The notes beneath the pieces were generated by a model. The model worked only from the letters and a program-made list of their open reading frames with translations, was not told the DNA's origin and ran no database searches. A stretch of 64,000 nucleotides of DNA from Ideonella sp. (lineage in GTDB: Bacteria; Pseudomonadota; Gammaproteobacteria; Burkholderiales; Burkholderiaceae_C), in NCBI GenBank assembly GCA_016721465.1, contig JADKIA010000003.1, positions 434,001 through 498,000 of the forward strand. The letters are read 5' to 3'. The stretch's first letter is position 1, and the number at the start of each line of letters is the position of its first letter. Made by a program: the position numbers and the translations under genes. Below are positions 28,265-36,958 of the stretch, one piece after another.

Positions 28265-28393
28265 CCGACGATCTGCGGGGGGAATCCCTGCCGAGCGCAG
28301 CGCTTGAGCAAGGCTTGAGCCAGCGCAAAAAAGCGTCATGAAGCCATTGAAATTGACGCCCTTGCCCACATTTAGAAAGGTTTAATGGTGTTT

Positions 28394-29653
28394 TCACTGC
28401 CGTTGCCACACGGCAGCAAAGAAGCCGTCGGTGGCATGGCGGTGCGTCCAGAGGCGCAGGAAGTGGCCCTGCACCAATTCATCGGCGCGTTCCACATGCG
28501 CCGCGGCCAAGGCTTCGGCTGCCGGCAGCGGCACGAAATCCGGGTGCGCCGCGGTGAAGGCGTTGGCCACATCCTCGTTTTCGGCCTGCAGCAGGCTGCA
28601 GGTGGCGTAGACCAGCCTGCCCCCCGGCTTGAGCAAGCGCTGCGCGCTGTCCAGGATGGCCGTTTGCTTGGCCTGCATCTCCAGCACGGCCTGGGGCGAC
28701 TGGCGCCATTTCAGATCGGGGTTGCGGCGCAGCGTGCCCAGGCCGGAGCAGGGGGCATCCACCAGCACACGGTCGATCTTGCCGGCCAGGCGCTTGATGC
28801 GCTCGTCGCGCTCATGGGCGATCTGCGCCGGGTGTACGTTGGACAGGCCGCTGCGCGCCAGGCGCGGCTTGAGCGAATCCAGCCGGTGGCCAGACACGTC
28901 GAACGCATACAGCCGCCCGGTGTTGCGCATGCAGGCACCCAGGGCCAGGGTCTTGCCACCGGCGCCGGCACAGAAGTCGACCACCATCTCGCCGCGCTTG
29001 GCGTCCACCAACGCGGCCAGCAGTTGGCTGCCCTCGTCCTGCACCTCCACATCGCCGCCGGTGAACAGCGGCAGCTTGTTCAGCGCGGGCTTGCCTTCCA
29101 CCCGCACACCCCAGGGTGAATACGGGGTGGCCACGGCCTGGATGTTGGCCTCGGCCAGCGCGGCGAGCACGGTCTCGCGCTTGGTCTTGACGGTGTTGAC
29201 CCGCAGGTCCAGCGGCGCTGTCGTGTCCATGGCGGCCACCAGGGGCCAGAACATCTCATCGCCGATCTGGGCGCGCAGGGTGGAGGCCAGCCAGTCGGGC
29301 AGGTTGTGACGCAACTTCTCGGAGAAGCTGGCCGGGTCGATGGCCTGCACCTGCGCGCGCCATTGCACTTCCTTGGGGCCGAGTGCGCCGCGCAGCAGGC
29401 CGTCGCCGCCGGCCCAGGCCAGGATGGCCAGGCGGCGCTCCAGCGCACCGGTGCCACTTTGCGCCAGGTGGTGGTACAGCGGGCGGCGGCGCAGCACGGC
29501 GTAGGCGGTTTCGGCCAGCGCATGGCGCTCGCGCGCGCCCAGCGCTTTGTGCCTGCGAAAGAACGCGGAGACGATGCCGTCGGCGGGCGAATCGAGCTTG
29601 AGCACCGCGCGCAAGAGCTCGGTGGCCAGGTCCAGCAGGGCAGTAGGATGCAT
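28394..29653 (-). CDS. rsmB: RsmB-family 16S rRNA (cytosine-C5) methyltransferase
   Basis: 419 residues from ATG 29653; an upstream in-frame start at 29764 would run into the divergent gene. N-terminal NusB-like helical region (about 1-140), then the Rossmann methyltransferase with AdoMet loop DFCAGAGGKTLALG and the two catalytic cysteines, in VDAPCSGLGTLRRNPDLKW and VYATCSLLQAENED. RsmB methylates C967 of 16S rRNA. It uses S-adenosylmethionine in the cytoplasm on naked rRNA or early particles. In many betaproteobacteria the gene sits near purN, as here. Confidence 0.92.
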   Translation of the reverse strand: MHPTALLDLATELLRAVLKLDSPADGIVSAFFRRHKALGARERHALAETAYAVLRRRPLYHHLAQSGTGALERRLAILAWAGGDGLLRGALGPKEVQWRAQVQAIDPASFSEKLRHNLPDWLASTLRAQIGDEMFWPLVAAMDTTAPLDLRVNTVKTKRETVLAALAEANIQAVATPYSPWGVRVEGKPALNKLPLFTGGDVEVQDEGSQLLAALVDAKRGEMVVDFCAGAGGKTLALGACMRNTGRLYAFDVSGHRLDSLKPRLARSGLSNVHPAQIAHERDERIKRLAGKIDRVLVDAPCSGLGTLRRNPDLKWRQSPQAVLEMQAKQTAILDSAQRLLKPGGRLVYATCSLLQAENEDVANAFTAAHPDFVPLPAAEALAAAHVERADELVQGHFLRLWTHRHATDGFFAAVWQRQ

Positions 29654-29726
29654 GGAGCGATTATCCTGTTGCCCACCGAAAGGCCCGCAGGCTGCCTGCG
29701 ACCCCCTTTGTGACCCGCCCTGCGAC

Positions 29727-29978
29727 ATGACCGACGACCTGCCCGAGCTGCCACCCGCGCCCACCGGACGCTACCGCCACTACAAGGGCCTGGAATACGA
29801 GTTGGTGGGCCTTGCGCGGCACAGCGAGACGCTGGAGCCGTTGGTGGTCTACCGACCCCTGTACGGCCAGGGCGCGCTTTGGGTGCGCCCGCACGCGATG
29901 TTCTTCGATGAGGTGGTGATCGACGGTGTGCGCCAGCCGAGGTTTCAGCGCATGACGGCCGATGGGGCGAGCCCGTGA
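29727..29978 (+). CDS. DUF1653 family small protein
   Basis: 83 residues from ATG 29727. The DUF1653 core is clear: GRYRHYKGLEYELVGLARHS, LVVYRPLYGQGALWVRP and MFFDEVVIDG. The domain is a small beta fold of unknown function, often found alone or beside nucleotide-metabolism genes. It is divergent from rsmB (73-nt gap) and converges on purN with only 10 nt between the stops. No export signal. Confidence 0.88.
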   Translation: MTDDLPELPPAPTGRYRHYKGLEYELVGLARHSETLEPLVVYRPLYGQGALWVRPHAMFFDEVVIDGVRQPRFQRMTADGASP

Positions 29979-29988
29979 TGAAGGGCGT

Positions 29989-30621
29989 TCAGCCGATCAG
30001 CAACTGGGCGGCACCGTCCAGCTGGTACACGATGCCACCCGCGAGTCGCAGCTTGCCCTGCACGAACCAGCGCACGGCCAGCGGGTAGATCACGTGTTCG
30101 GTGGCCAGGATGCGGTCGGCCAGCGCGTCCTCGTCGTCCCCAGGCAGCACCGGTACCACCGACTGCATCACGATGGGCCCATGGTCGAGTTCCGGTGTCA
30201 CGAAATGCACCGTGGCGCCCGCGGCCTTGCAACCGGCCTCGATGGCGCGCTGGTGGGTGTGCAGGCCTGGAAAGGCCGGCAGCAGTGAAGGGTGGATGTT
30301 GAGCAGCCGGCCAGCGTAGTGCCCGACGAAGTCCGCCCCCAGGATGCGCATGAAGCCGGCCAGCACCACCAGGTGCGGGTCGAAGCGGTCGATCTGCGCC
30401 GACAGTGCACTGTCGAAGGCCTCGCGCGAGGCGTGGGCACGGTGATCCAGGGCCACGGCGCTGATGCCGTGCTCGCGGGCGAAGGCCAGGCCGGCCGCAT
30501 CGGGCCGATTGGCAATGACCGCGGCCACCGTGGCGGGCCAGCCTTCGGCGGCGCAGCGTTGCACGATGGCCTGCATGTTGCTGCCGCGGCCGGAGATCAG
30601 GATGACGATGCGCTGATGCAT
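29989..30621 (-). CDS. purN: Phosphoribosylglycinamide formyltransferase (PurN)
   Basis: 210 residues, standard length. Motifs: ISGRGSNMQAI (phosphate loop), NRPDAAGLAFA, the catalytic LLNIHPSLLPAFPGLH with Asn and His, and ELDHGPIV with the catalytic Asp. It transfers formyl from 10-formyl-tetrahydrofolate to glycinamide ribonucleotide in de novo purine synthesis. Divergent from trpS with 68 nt between the starts. Confidence 0.95.
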   Translation of the reverse strand: MHQRIVILISGRGSNMQAIVQRCAAEGWPATVAAVIANRPDAAGLAFAREHGISAVALDHRAHASREAFDSALSAQIDRFDPHLVVLAGFMRILGADFVGHYAGRLLNIHPSLLPAFPGLHTHQRAIEAGCKAAGATVHFVTPELDHGPIVMQSVVPVLPGDDEDALADRILATEHVIYPLAVRWFVQGKLRLAGGIVYQLDGAAQLLIG

Positions 30622-30689
30622 GGCTTCAAGGTGAATGCGGGCAGTTTACGGTCTGCGAGAATCGCGCCCTTCACTGCACAGGTCACACG

Positions 30690-31898
30690 ATGAAAGCCCG
30701 CGTACTCTCTGGCATGCGCCCCACCGGTGCGCTGCACCTCGGCCACTACCACGGTGCCCTGAAGAACTGGGTCAGGTTGCAAGCCGAGTACGACTGCTTC
30801 TATTTCGTGGCCGACTGGCACGCCCTGACCACGCACTACGAACAACGCGAGGTGATGGAGCGCTACGTCTACGACATGGTGATCGACTGGATCGCTGCCG
30901 GGGTGGACCCGGAGCAGTCCACCATCTTCATCCAGAGCCGCTTGCCCGAGCACGCCGAGCTGTTCACCTTGCTGGCCATGGGCACGCCCCTGGGCTGGCT
31001 GGAGCGCGTGCCCACCTACAAGGACCAGATTGAGAAGCTCAAGGACCGCGACCTCGCGACCTATGGCTTCCTCGGCTACCCCTTGCTGCAGGCGGCGGAC
31101 ATCCTGATGTACAAGGCCAGCTTTGTGCCCGTGGGCGAAGATCAGTCCTCGCACGTGGAGCTCACCCGGGAAGTGGCGCGGCGCTTCAACAGCCTCTATG
31201 GACGGGCCTCCGACTCCGAGACACTCATCGCGGCCGCACTGGCCAAGCTGGCCAAGGACGACGCGCGCTACTTCGAGAAACAGCGCAAGGCCTTTGGCGA
31301 GACCGGCAGCCTCGAGGCACTGGCCAAGGGCGAGGGCATGGTGCGCAAAGCCGCCGCCAACGTGGCGGGATTCACCACCGACGATGCCGAACTGCTGCTG
31401 GGCCACCTGAAGGGCAGCGGCAAGAGCATCCTGACGGAGCCCAAGGCCTTGCACACCGAGGTGCTGCGGCTGCCCGGGGTGGACGGCGCCAAGATGAGCA
31501 AGAGCTACGGCAACGCCGTGCTGATGCGCGATGAGCCGGCAGAAGTTACGAAGAAAGTGCGGGGCATGGTCACCGACCCGGCACGCGCTCGCCGCACCGA
31601 CCCGGGCGACCCCGCCAAGTGCCCGGTGTGGCAGTTCCACAAGCTCTACAGCGACGAGGCCACGCAGGACTGGGTGGTCAAGGGCTGCACCAGCGCCGGC
31701 ATTGGCTGCCTGGACTGCAAGCAGCCGGTGATCGACGCGATCATCCAGGAACAGACCCCTTGGCGTGATCGCGCCGAAAACTACCTGGCCAATCCCAAGC
31801 AGGTGCACTGGATCGTGGAGATGGGTACTGAGCGGGCACGTACCGTCGCGCGCCAGACCATGAAGGATGTGCGCGAGGCCATGGGCCTGGCCTATTGA
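30690..31898 (+). CDS. trpS: Tryptophan-tRNA ligase
   Basis: 402 residues. Class I signatures: GALHLGHYHG as the HIGH-like motif near residue 15 and KMSKSYGN at residues 268-275. It is about 60-70 residues longer than E. coli TrpS, with extra sequence before KMSKS (KAAANVAGFTTDDAELLLGH) and in the anticodon-binding half, the long form common in Burkholderiales and Pseudomonas. It charges tRNA-Trp. There is a short leader with a GAGAAT-type -10 candidate about 35 nt before the ATG. Confidence 0.95.
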   Translation: MKARVLSGMRPTGALHLGHYHGALKNWVRLQAEYDCFYFVADWHALTTHYEQREVMERYVYDMVIDWIAAGVDPEQSTIFIQSRLPEHAELFTLLAMGTPLGWLERVPTYKDQIEKLKDRDLATYGFLGYPLLQAADILMYKASFVPVGEDQSSHVELTREVARRFNSLYGRASDSETLIAAALAKLAKDDARYFEKQRKAFGETGSLEALAKGEGMVRKAAANVAGFTTDDAELLLGHLKGSGKSILTEPKALHTEVLRLPGVDGAKMSKSYGNAVLMRDEPAEVTKKVRGMVTDPARARRTDPGDPAKCPVWQFHKLYSDEATQDWVVKGCTSAGIGCLDCKQPVIDAIIQEQTPWRDRAENYLANPKQVHWIVEMGTERARTVARQTMKDVREAMGLAY

Positions 31899-31935
31899 CC
31901 CCGAGCCGGCTGCGCCAGCGCCTGGCCGGCGCGGT

Positions 31936-33123
31936 TCAGTTCAAGGGCACCATGGTCGATGTGCCATCGGGCACGTAGATTTCCACGCGGTTGCGTCCAG
32001 CGCGCTTGGCCACGTAAAGCGCCCGGTCCGCCCGGCCGTACAGGCGCTCCGGTGGCAGCATTTCGGTCGGGAAGGCCACCGCCACGCCGGCCGACACCGT
32101 CACGCTCAAGGGCTGGCCCTTGCTGTCCGGGGCGGTGCTCTGCGCCACCGCGCGGCGGATCTTGTCGACCAGTCGGTGTGCGCCGGCCTCGTCGGTGCCC
32201 GGCAGGATGATGCCGAACTCCTCGCCACCGGTGCGCCCGAGCAGGTCCGACTGCCGCAGCCCGGCGCGCACGGTTTCTGCAAAGCGCTTGAGCACGATGT
32301 CGCCCACGCGGTGGCCATGCTGGTCATTCACTTGCTTGAAGTGGTCCAGGTCCATCAACACGAAGGCCACCGGCGCGTTTTGCCGCCGCCCGTGCGCCAA
32401 CTCCTGGGCCAGAAACCCGTCGGTGCAGGTGCGGTTGGCACAGCCCGTCAGCCCGTCGGTGGTGGCCAGTTTTTCCAACTCGTTGGCCAGGCGTTCGAAC
32501 AGCGTCAGCACGAAACCGAAGCCGGCACCCAGCAGGCACATGAAGGCGACCAGGAAAGTCAGGCCCTGCCCCAGGCTGGCCTGCAGCAGGTCCGTGTAAT
32601 CCTGGGGCTCGAGCAGGCTGTGCACACTGCGCGCCGTCATGGCCGCTGCCGCGACGGACAAGGTCAGTGCCACGGTGCGCAGTGAGCCTTCGGTCTTCCA
32701 GCCCAGTCGCAGGATCACGGCGACGCTGGGCACGAGAAACAGCACGAAGATGGCCGAAATGAGCGTGGTGCGCAGTGGCATGGGCAGCAGCACTGTTGCC
32801 GCAGTGGCCGGCAGCGACAACGCCAGCGCCACGTCGATCCAGCGCGGCGCCGGGCTTGGCGACAGCAGTTGGTGGATGGCACGACAGAAAAAGGCCAGGC
32901 CCACGCAGATCAACCAGTTGCCCGCCAGCACGGACAGCCAAAGCGGCACCACCGGTCGCAATGCCAGCGCCGCCAGCCCCGCCAGCATGGCCCAGGACCC
33001 GGCCGTCCAGCTGTTCAGTTCGGGCCGTGCGGGCAGGCGCCTCAGTGACACGCCGAGTTCCAGTGTGAGCAACAGAAACCCGGCCAGCAGGGCCAGCAGC
33101 AAGGTGGTGGTGTGCAAGGTCAT
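31936..33123 (-). CDS. Membrane-bound diguanylate cyclase (GGDEF)
   Basis: 395 residues. Six or seven hydrophobic helices fill residues 5-215 with no recognised periplasmic sensor domain. The GGDEF domain follows: TTDGLTGCANRT, FVLMDLDHFKQVND, and the active-site GRTGGEEFGIILPG. The product-inhibition I-site RQSD is present five residues before GGEEF. It should make c-di-GMP from two GTP. It stands alone, convergent with trpS. Confidence 0.93.
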   Translation of the reverse strand: MTLHTTTLLLALLAGFLLLTLELGVSLRRLPARPELNSWTAGSWAMLAGLAALALRPVVPLWLSVLAGNWLICVGLAFFCRAIHQLLSPSPAPRWIDVALALSLPATAATVLLPMPLRTTLISAIFVLFLVPSVAVILRLGWKTEGSLRTVALTLSVAAAAMTARSVHSLLEPQDYTDLLQASLGQGLTFLVAFMCLLGAGFGFVLTLFERLANELEKLATTDGLTGCANRTCTDGFLAQELAHGRRQNAPVAFVLMDLDHFKQVNDQHGHRVGDIVLKRFAETVRAGLRQSDLLGRTGGEEFGIILPGTDEAGAHRLVDKIRRAVAQSTAPDSKGQPLSVTVSAGVAVAFPTEMLPPERLYGRADRALYVAKRAGRNRVEIYVPDGTSTMVPLN

Positions 33124-33264
33124 GAAAGGACAGACGTCAAACGAGGCTCAAGTGCACCATGGCGGCCGGGCTGAAGGTAACTGGATGTATCTGATCAAGC
33201 ATGCCGAGCGAGGCCTTGCGTGACCAAATCCCGGGAGAAGCCAGTGGTTTAGACGGCTTGATCC

Positions 33265-33293
33265 AGAACAGAACCTAGTGAAAACCCTATACT
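33265..33293 (+). promoter_or_regulatory. Candidate promoter for the 86-aa gene
   Basis: TATACT at 33288-33293 is a near-consensus -10; the best -35 at 17-bp spacing is AGAACA, a weak match. The 33124-33344 gap contains nothing else I recognise apart from AT-richer sequence around this site. Confidence 0.4.
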
Positions 33294-33344
33294 GCACTGC
33301 AGCAAAGCCCAACCCGGGCTCGCCGTGACTGATGGGAGATCACC

Positions 33345-33605
33345 ATGTCCACCACCTCCATGACCTTTGGCCGTCCGACCCGGATGGCCATCCCCCGTGG
33401 CTCCGTATGGTTCGCCAACCTGGCGTTCGCCTTGATCAATCTCATGCGGCGGATCGACCGTTGGCAGCTCGATCGTGCCGAGCGGGAGCCGCGCAACGTT
33501 GCCGAGCTGATGGAATTCGCCCGCAGCATCGAGACGTCCGACCCGGGCTTTGCCGCGGATCTGCGCGCGGCCGCCATGCGTTCGACCGAAGGCGAAGACC
33601 GCTGA
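33345..33605 (+). CDS. Small hypothetical protein (86 aa)
   Basis: 86 residues, ATG preceded by GGGAGA at good distance. The sequence begins MSTTSMTFGRPTRMAIPRGS, then an amphipathic helix with a tryptophan (VWFANLAFALINLMRRIDRW) and a charged C-terminus rich in Glu, Arg and Ala. The hydrophobic stretch could touch the membrane but is short for a full span. No family recognised. A good -10 element upstream and the ribosome site support a real gene. It converges on the sensor kinase gene, 23 nt away. Confidence 0.6.
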   Translation: MSTTSMTFGRPTRMAIPRGSVWFANLAFALINLMRRIDRWQLDRAEREPRNVAELMEFARSIETSDPGFAADLRAAAMRSTEGEDR

Positions 33606-33628
33606 CCTGAACGGCCGGCCGGGCCGCC

Positions 33629-34930
33629 TCACGGCGGTCCGGCCGGCAGCACCAGAACCACGGCCAAGCCCGGTTGGGCAAGGTGGATGTCCAGCCGACC
33701 GCCGTGCGACCGAGCCACCTGCTTGCACAGGTACAGCCCCAGGCCGACGCCGCCCTCGTTGCGCGAGCGCGCCTGATCGGTGCGATAGAACGGCTCGGCC
33801 AGCCGTGCCAGATGCTCGGCCTGCACGCCGGGGCCATGGTCGCGCACGGCCAGCTCGATGTTTTGGTCCGTTCGACGCAGACTCACTTCCACGGGCTGAG
33901 CGCCACCGCTGCCATGCCGCAGCGCGTTGTCGATCAGGTTGCGCACCAGTAGCTCGATGCGCGCCGGGTCCAGCGGCAGGGGCGTCAAGCCATCTTGCAG
34001 CGCAAGGGCGATGGATTGACCCGCGAACTGCGACTGCACCACGGCCTTCACCAGCGCAGCGAGGTCGGTGGGCTGCAGTTGCAGCGTGGCTCGGCCGGCG
34101 GACAGGCGCTCGCTTTCCAGCAGGTTGGCGATCAGGTCGCGCATCTGCCCCAGGTCGCGCAACAGGGCCTGGCGCTCGTCACCGTCGGCCAGCAATTCCG
34201 CATTCAGCCGTGCGCGGGTCAGCGGCGAGCGCAATTCGTGGCTGATGGCCAGCAGCAGGCCGCGCTGGTTGTCGAGCATGTGGCGCAGTCCGCTGGCCAT
34301 GGCGTTGACCCGGCCGGCCAGTTCGCCCAACTCGTCCCGGCGTCGTTCGGGGATGGGTTGGCTGAAGTCACCGGCCTCGTAGCGCTGGGCGCCCGCGCGG
34401 ATGTCGTCCAGCGGGCGAAGCCAATGCCGCACGCAGGCAAACGCGGCGGCCGTGAGCAGCAGCAGCCCTGCCAAGGTGAGCCAGCCCACCCAGCGCGGCC
34501 GCTCGTCGTCCCAGCGCAGGCTGCGCACGCCGAAGCGCAGCTCGTGGCCATCGACCGTGCGGCGCGAAAGCATGGCGCGGCCGGCCTGGTCGTGCGGACG
34601 GGGGTCGCTGCCGTAGCGCTCGGGCAATGGGTGCGAGCGCCATTGCACCTCCGGCCCGGTGATGGTGATGGACAGCGGCAGGCGGTCCACGATGGCCTGC
34701 GCTTTTTGGATGTTTGGCGGACTGCCGATCTCGGCCGTCAGTCGATCCAAGTAGTCCGTGATCAGCGGGCGGATCAACTCACGCCAGCCGCTGGAGAACA
34801 CCTGGCCCGTGCCCGCCACGAACACCAGCGTGGTGCCCAGCGCCAACAGCAGGAACAGCGCCACCAACCGCCCACGCAGCGAATGCCGCAAGCGGTGGTG
34901 CCACCGGCGTCGGCGTGGCTTGTGCATCAT
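33629..34930 (-). CDS. Sensor histidine kinase, CpxA/EnvZ-like
   Basis: 433 residues; ATG at 34930 overlaps the regulator stop (ATGA), with a second ATG next to it. Two membrane helices (about 20-42 and 155-178) flank a periplasmic domain of about 110 residues. Then a HAMP linker (LRPLDDIRAGAQRYEAGDFS), phospho-acceptor His in LLLAISHELRSPLTRARL, N-box RNLIDNALRHGSG, and G-boxes VRDHGPGV and GGVGLGLYLC. The partner regulator is directly upstream and a Spy-like lipoprotein lies just before that, a layout like cpxP-cpxRA, so envelope stress or metal is the likely cue. Confidence 0.88.
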   Translation of the reverse strand: MMHKPRRRRWHHRLRHSLRGRLVALFLLLALGTTLVFVAGTGQVFSSGWRELIRPLITDYLDRLTAEIGSPPNIQKAQAIVDRLPLSITITGPEVQWRSHPLPERYGSDPRPHDQAGRAMLSRRTVDGHELRFGVRSLRWDDERPRWVGWLTLAGLLLLTAAAFACVRHWLRPLDDIRAGAQRYEAGDFSQPIPERRRDELGELAGRVNAMASGLRHMLDNQRGLLLAISHELRSPLTRARLNAELLADGDERQALLRDLGQMRDLIANLLESERLSAGRATLQLQPTDLAALVKAVVQSQFAGQSIALALQDGLTPLPLDPARIELLVRNLIDNALRHGSGGAQPVEVSLRRTDQNIELAVRDHGPGVQAEHLARLAEPFYRTDQARSRNEGGVGLGLYLCKQVARSHGGRLDIHLAQPGLAVVLVLPAGPP

Positions 34931-35619
34931 GCAATGCGCGCCGCGGCAAAGGTGTAGCCGGCGTTGCGCAGGGTCTTGATGCACTGCAGCGGCTCCAACT
35001 TGCGCCGCAGTCGACTGACCAGGATGTCCACGGCGCGGGTGAACAGGTCGGCCTCGCGGCCACGCAGGCGATTGAGGATGTCGTCGCGGCTCCACACCTT
35101 GTGCGGCTCGCGGGCCAGCAGCAGGAGCAATTCGAACTCGGTGCCGGTGAGTTCGAGCGTCTCGCCCAGGCGCCGCACCTCGCGGCGCTCGGTGTCGATG
35201 GACAGGCCCTCGAATTGCATCAGTCCGATGCCGCTCGGTGTGGCTGCCATTGGCAAGGGCCGCGCGCGCCGCAGGATCGTCTGCAGCCGCACGGCCAGCT
35301 CGCGCGGCTCGAAGGGCTTGGGCAGGTAGTCGTCGGCGCCCAGCTCCAGGCCGACCACCCGGTCGGTGACATCACCGCGGGCCGTGAGCATCAGCACGGG
35401 CAGTTGGCTGGTCTGACGGATGCGCCGGCACAGCTCGAAGCCATCCATTTCCGGCAGCATCACGTCCAGGATCACGGCATCGATGCCACCCTCGGCCAGG
35501 CGCGCGAGGCCTTTGCTCGGGCGCAACGCGCAGCACAGCTCGAGATCGAATCGCCGCAGGTAGGTGGCCAGCGGCGGTCCGAGGTGCTCGTCGTCGTCGA
35601 TCAGCAGGATGCGGTGCAT
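34927..35619 (-). CDS. OmpR/CpxR-like response regulator
   Basis: 230 residues. Receiver: IDDDEHLGPPL, phospho-acceptor Asp in AVILDVMLPEMDG, and KPFEPRELAVRL. Winged helix: LTGTEFELLLLLAREP, then RGREADLFTRAVDILVSRLRRK, close to CpxR. It overlaps the kinase gene by 4 nt and lies 69 nt after the Spy-like gene on the same strand, so all three probably form one unit controlled from upstream of 36162. Confidence 0.9.
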   Translation of the reverse strand: MHRILLIDDDEHLGPPLATYLRRFDLELCCALRPSKGLARLAEGGIDAVILDVMLPEMDGFELCRRIRQTSQLPVLMLTARGDVTDRVVGLELGADDYLPKPFEPRELAVRLQTILRRARPLPMAATPSGIGLMQFEGLSIDTERREVRRLGETLELTGTEFELLLLLAREPHKVWSRDDILNRLRGREADLFTRAVDILVSRLRRKLEPLQCIKTLRNAGYTFAAARIA

Positions 35620-35688
35620 GGCGTCTTCGGCGATCCCATCGGGTGGCGCCGAGTTCGACGCCGGGCCACTGTACCAATGGCCCGGCGC

Positions 35689-36162
35689 TCAGCCGCGCCA
35701 GCCGTGACGACCACGCGCCATGAAGTCGCGCAGCTTCTGCTGCTGCTCGGGTTTGAGGCTGTCGTAGAAATCGCCCATGGCGGCGACGATCGCGGGCGAC
35801 CGTTCACGCACCGCGCTGGTCTTGGCTTCAACCAGGGCCTGGGCCTGGCCGCGGTCGAACTGCGGGCCCGCCACGAGCGACTGCAGCTGCGCCTTCATGT
35901 CCGCGCGTGCATCGGCCCCGGGCATCAGGGCGGTGCGTTGCGCCTTGAGCGCGTCGGCCAAGGCACCGAGCTTGGTCTTTTGCGCCTCGTCCAGTGCGAG
36001 TTCGCGGCCGGCCTTGTCGATGAAGCGCTCGCGCAGTCGGGTCATGTCGGCTTCGCTCATCGGGCCATGGTGGTGCATGCGGTGCGAGCAGGCCGCGAGG
36101 CCGCCAAGCAGGATGCTGGCGCCGAACAGGCCAATGAGGGTGCGTTTGATCCAGCGTTTCAT
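35689..36162 (-). CDS. Spy/CpxP-like periplasmic lipoprotein
   Basis: 157 residues with GGAAG ribosome site. A lipoprotein signal peptide ends in the lipobox L22-A-A-C25, followed by Ser, which favours the outer membrane. Right after it is a His/Met-rich patch HRMHHHGPM (27-35), a likely metal site. The rest is helical, with two Spy-type repeats: LALDEAQKTKLGALADALK and LKPEQQQKLRDFM. CpxP and Spy are soluble periplasmic chaperones or modulators of envelope-stress signalling; lipid anchoring is a departure from both. It leads the two-component operon. Confidence 0.8.
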   Translation of the reverse strand: MKRWIKRTLIGLFGASILLGGLAACSHRMHHHGPMSEADMTRLRERFIDKAGRELALDEAQKTKLGALADALKAQRTALMPGADARADMKAQLQSLVAGPQFDRGQAQALVEAKTSAVRERSPAIVAAMGDFYDSLKPEQQQKLRDFMARGRHGWRG

Positions 36163-36297
36163 GGGGTCTTCCTTTGTGCCGTGCGAGGCAGGTGTTGAAC
36201 AGGGCTCCATGGTCGCGCCGGCGGAAGCAGCTGTCCTTTCAGCGCGGTATCGGCGTGTTTCGTTTCTTTTCATCGCTATGCTCGCCGCGTGCCCGAC

Positions 36298-36945
36298 ATG
36301 TCCCCTCTCTCCGCGCGACCGCCCACGTTGTTGCACGTGGATGCCGCCTTGATCGTGGCCGACAAGCCCGCCGGCCTGCTGTCGGTGCCGGGCCGAGGCG
36401 CTGACAAGGCCGATTGCCTGGCCGTGCGCGTGCAGGCCCTGCACGCGGACGCCCTGATGGCGCACCGCCTGGACATGGCCACGTCGGGCCTCATCGTGCT
36501 GGGGCGGGGCGCGGCCATGCACCGCGCCTTGTCCATGGCGTTTGCGCAGCGGCTGGTGCACAAGACCTACGTGGCGGTGGTCGATGGCGTGATGGCCGAT
36601 GACCAGGGCGAGATCGCGCTGCCGTTGATGGCCGACTGGCCCAACCGACCGCGACAGATGGTGAGCCAAGCATCGGGCAAGCCTTCGCTGACGCGCTGGC
36701 GCGTCTTGCACCGTGACCTGGCCAACCGGCGCACGCGTGTGGCGCTGTACCCTGTCACGGGCCGATCGCATCAGCTGCGCGTGCACCTTGCGGCCATTGG
36801 CCACGCCATCCTGGGCGACGACCTGTATGCGCCCGCTGACGCGGTTTCTGCCGCACCCCGGCTGTTGCTGCACGCCAGTGCCTTGGGCCTGATCCACCCG
36901 GCCGACGGCGTGGCGATGGCCTTCGAAAGCACCGTGCCGTTTTGA
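36298..36945 (+). CDS. rluA: RluA-type dual-specificity rRNA/tRNA pseudouridine synthase
   Basis: 215 residues from ATG 36298 (or 218 from GTG 36289). Very like E. coli RluA: VADKPAGLLSVPGR, catalytic Asp in AHRLDMATSG, ALPLMADWPNRPRQ, and YPVTGRSHQLRVHL. There is no S4 domain, as expected for RluA. It makes pseudouridine at 746 in 23S rRNA and 32 in some tRNAs. A TATGCT -10-like hexamer sits 6 nt before the GTG, so the transcript may be nearly leaderless. Divergent from the Spy-like gene. Confidence 0.9.
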   Translation: MSPLSARPPTLLHVDAALIVADKPAGLLSVPGRGADKADCLAVRVQALHADALMAHRLDMATSGLIVLGRGAAMHRALSMAFAQRLVHKTYVAVVDGVMADDQGEIALPLMADWPNRPRQMVSQASGKPSLTRWRVLHRDLANRRTRVALYPVTGRSHQLRVHLAAIGHAILGDDLYAPADAVSAAPRLLLHASALGLIHPADGVAMAFESTVPF

Positions 36946-36958
36946 CTGGCGCAGACGG

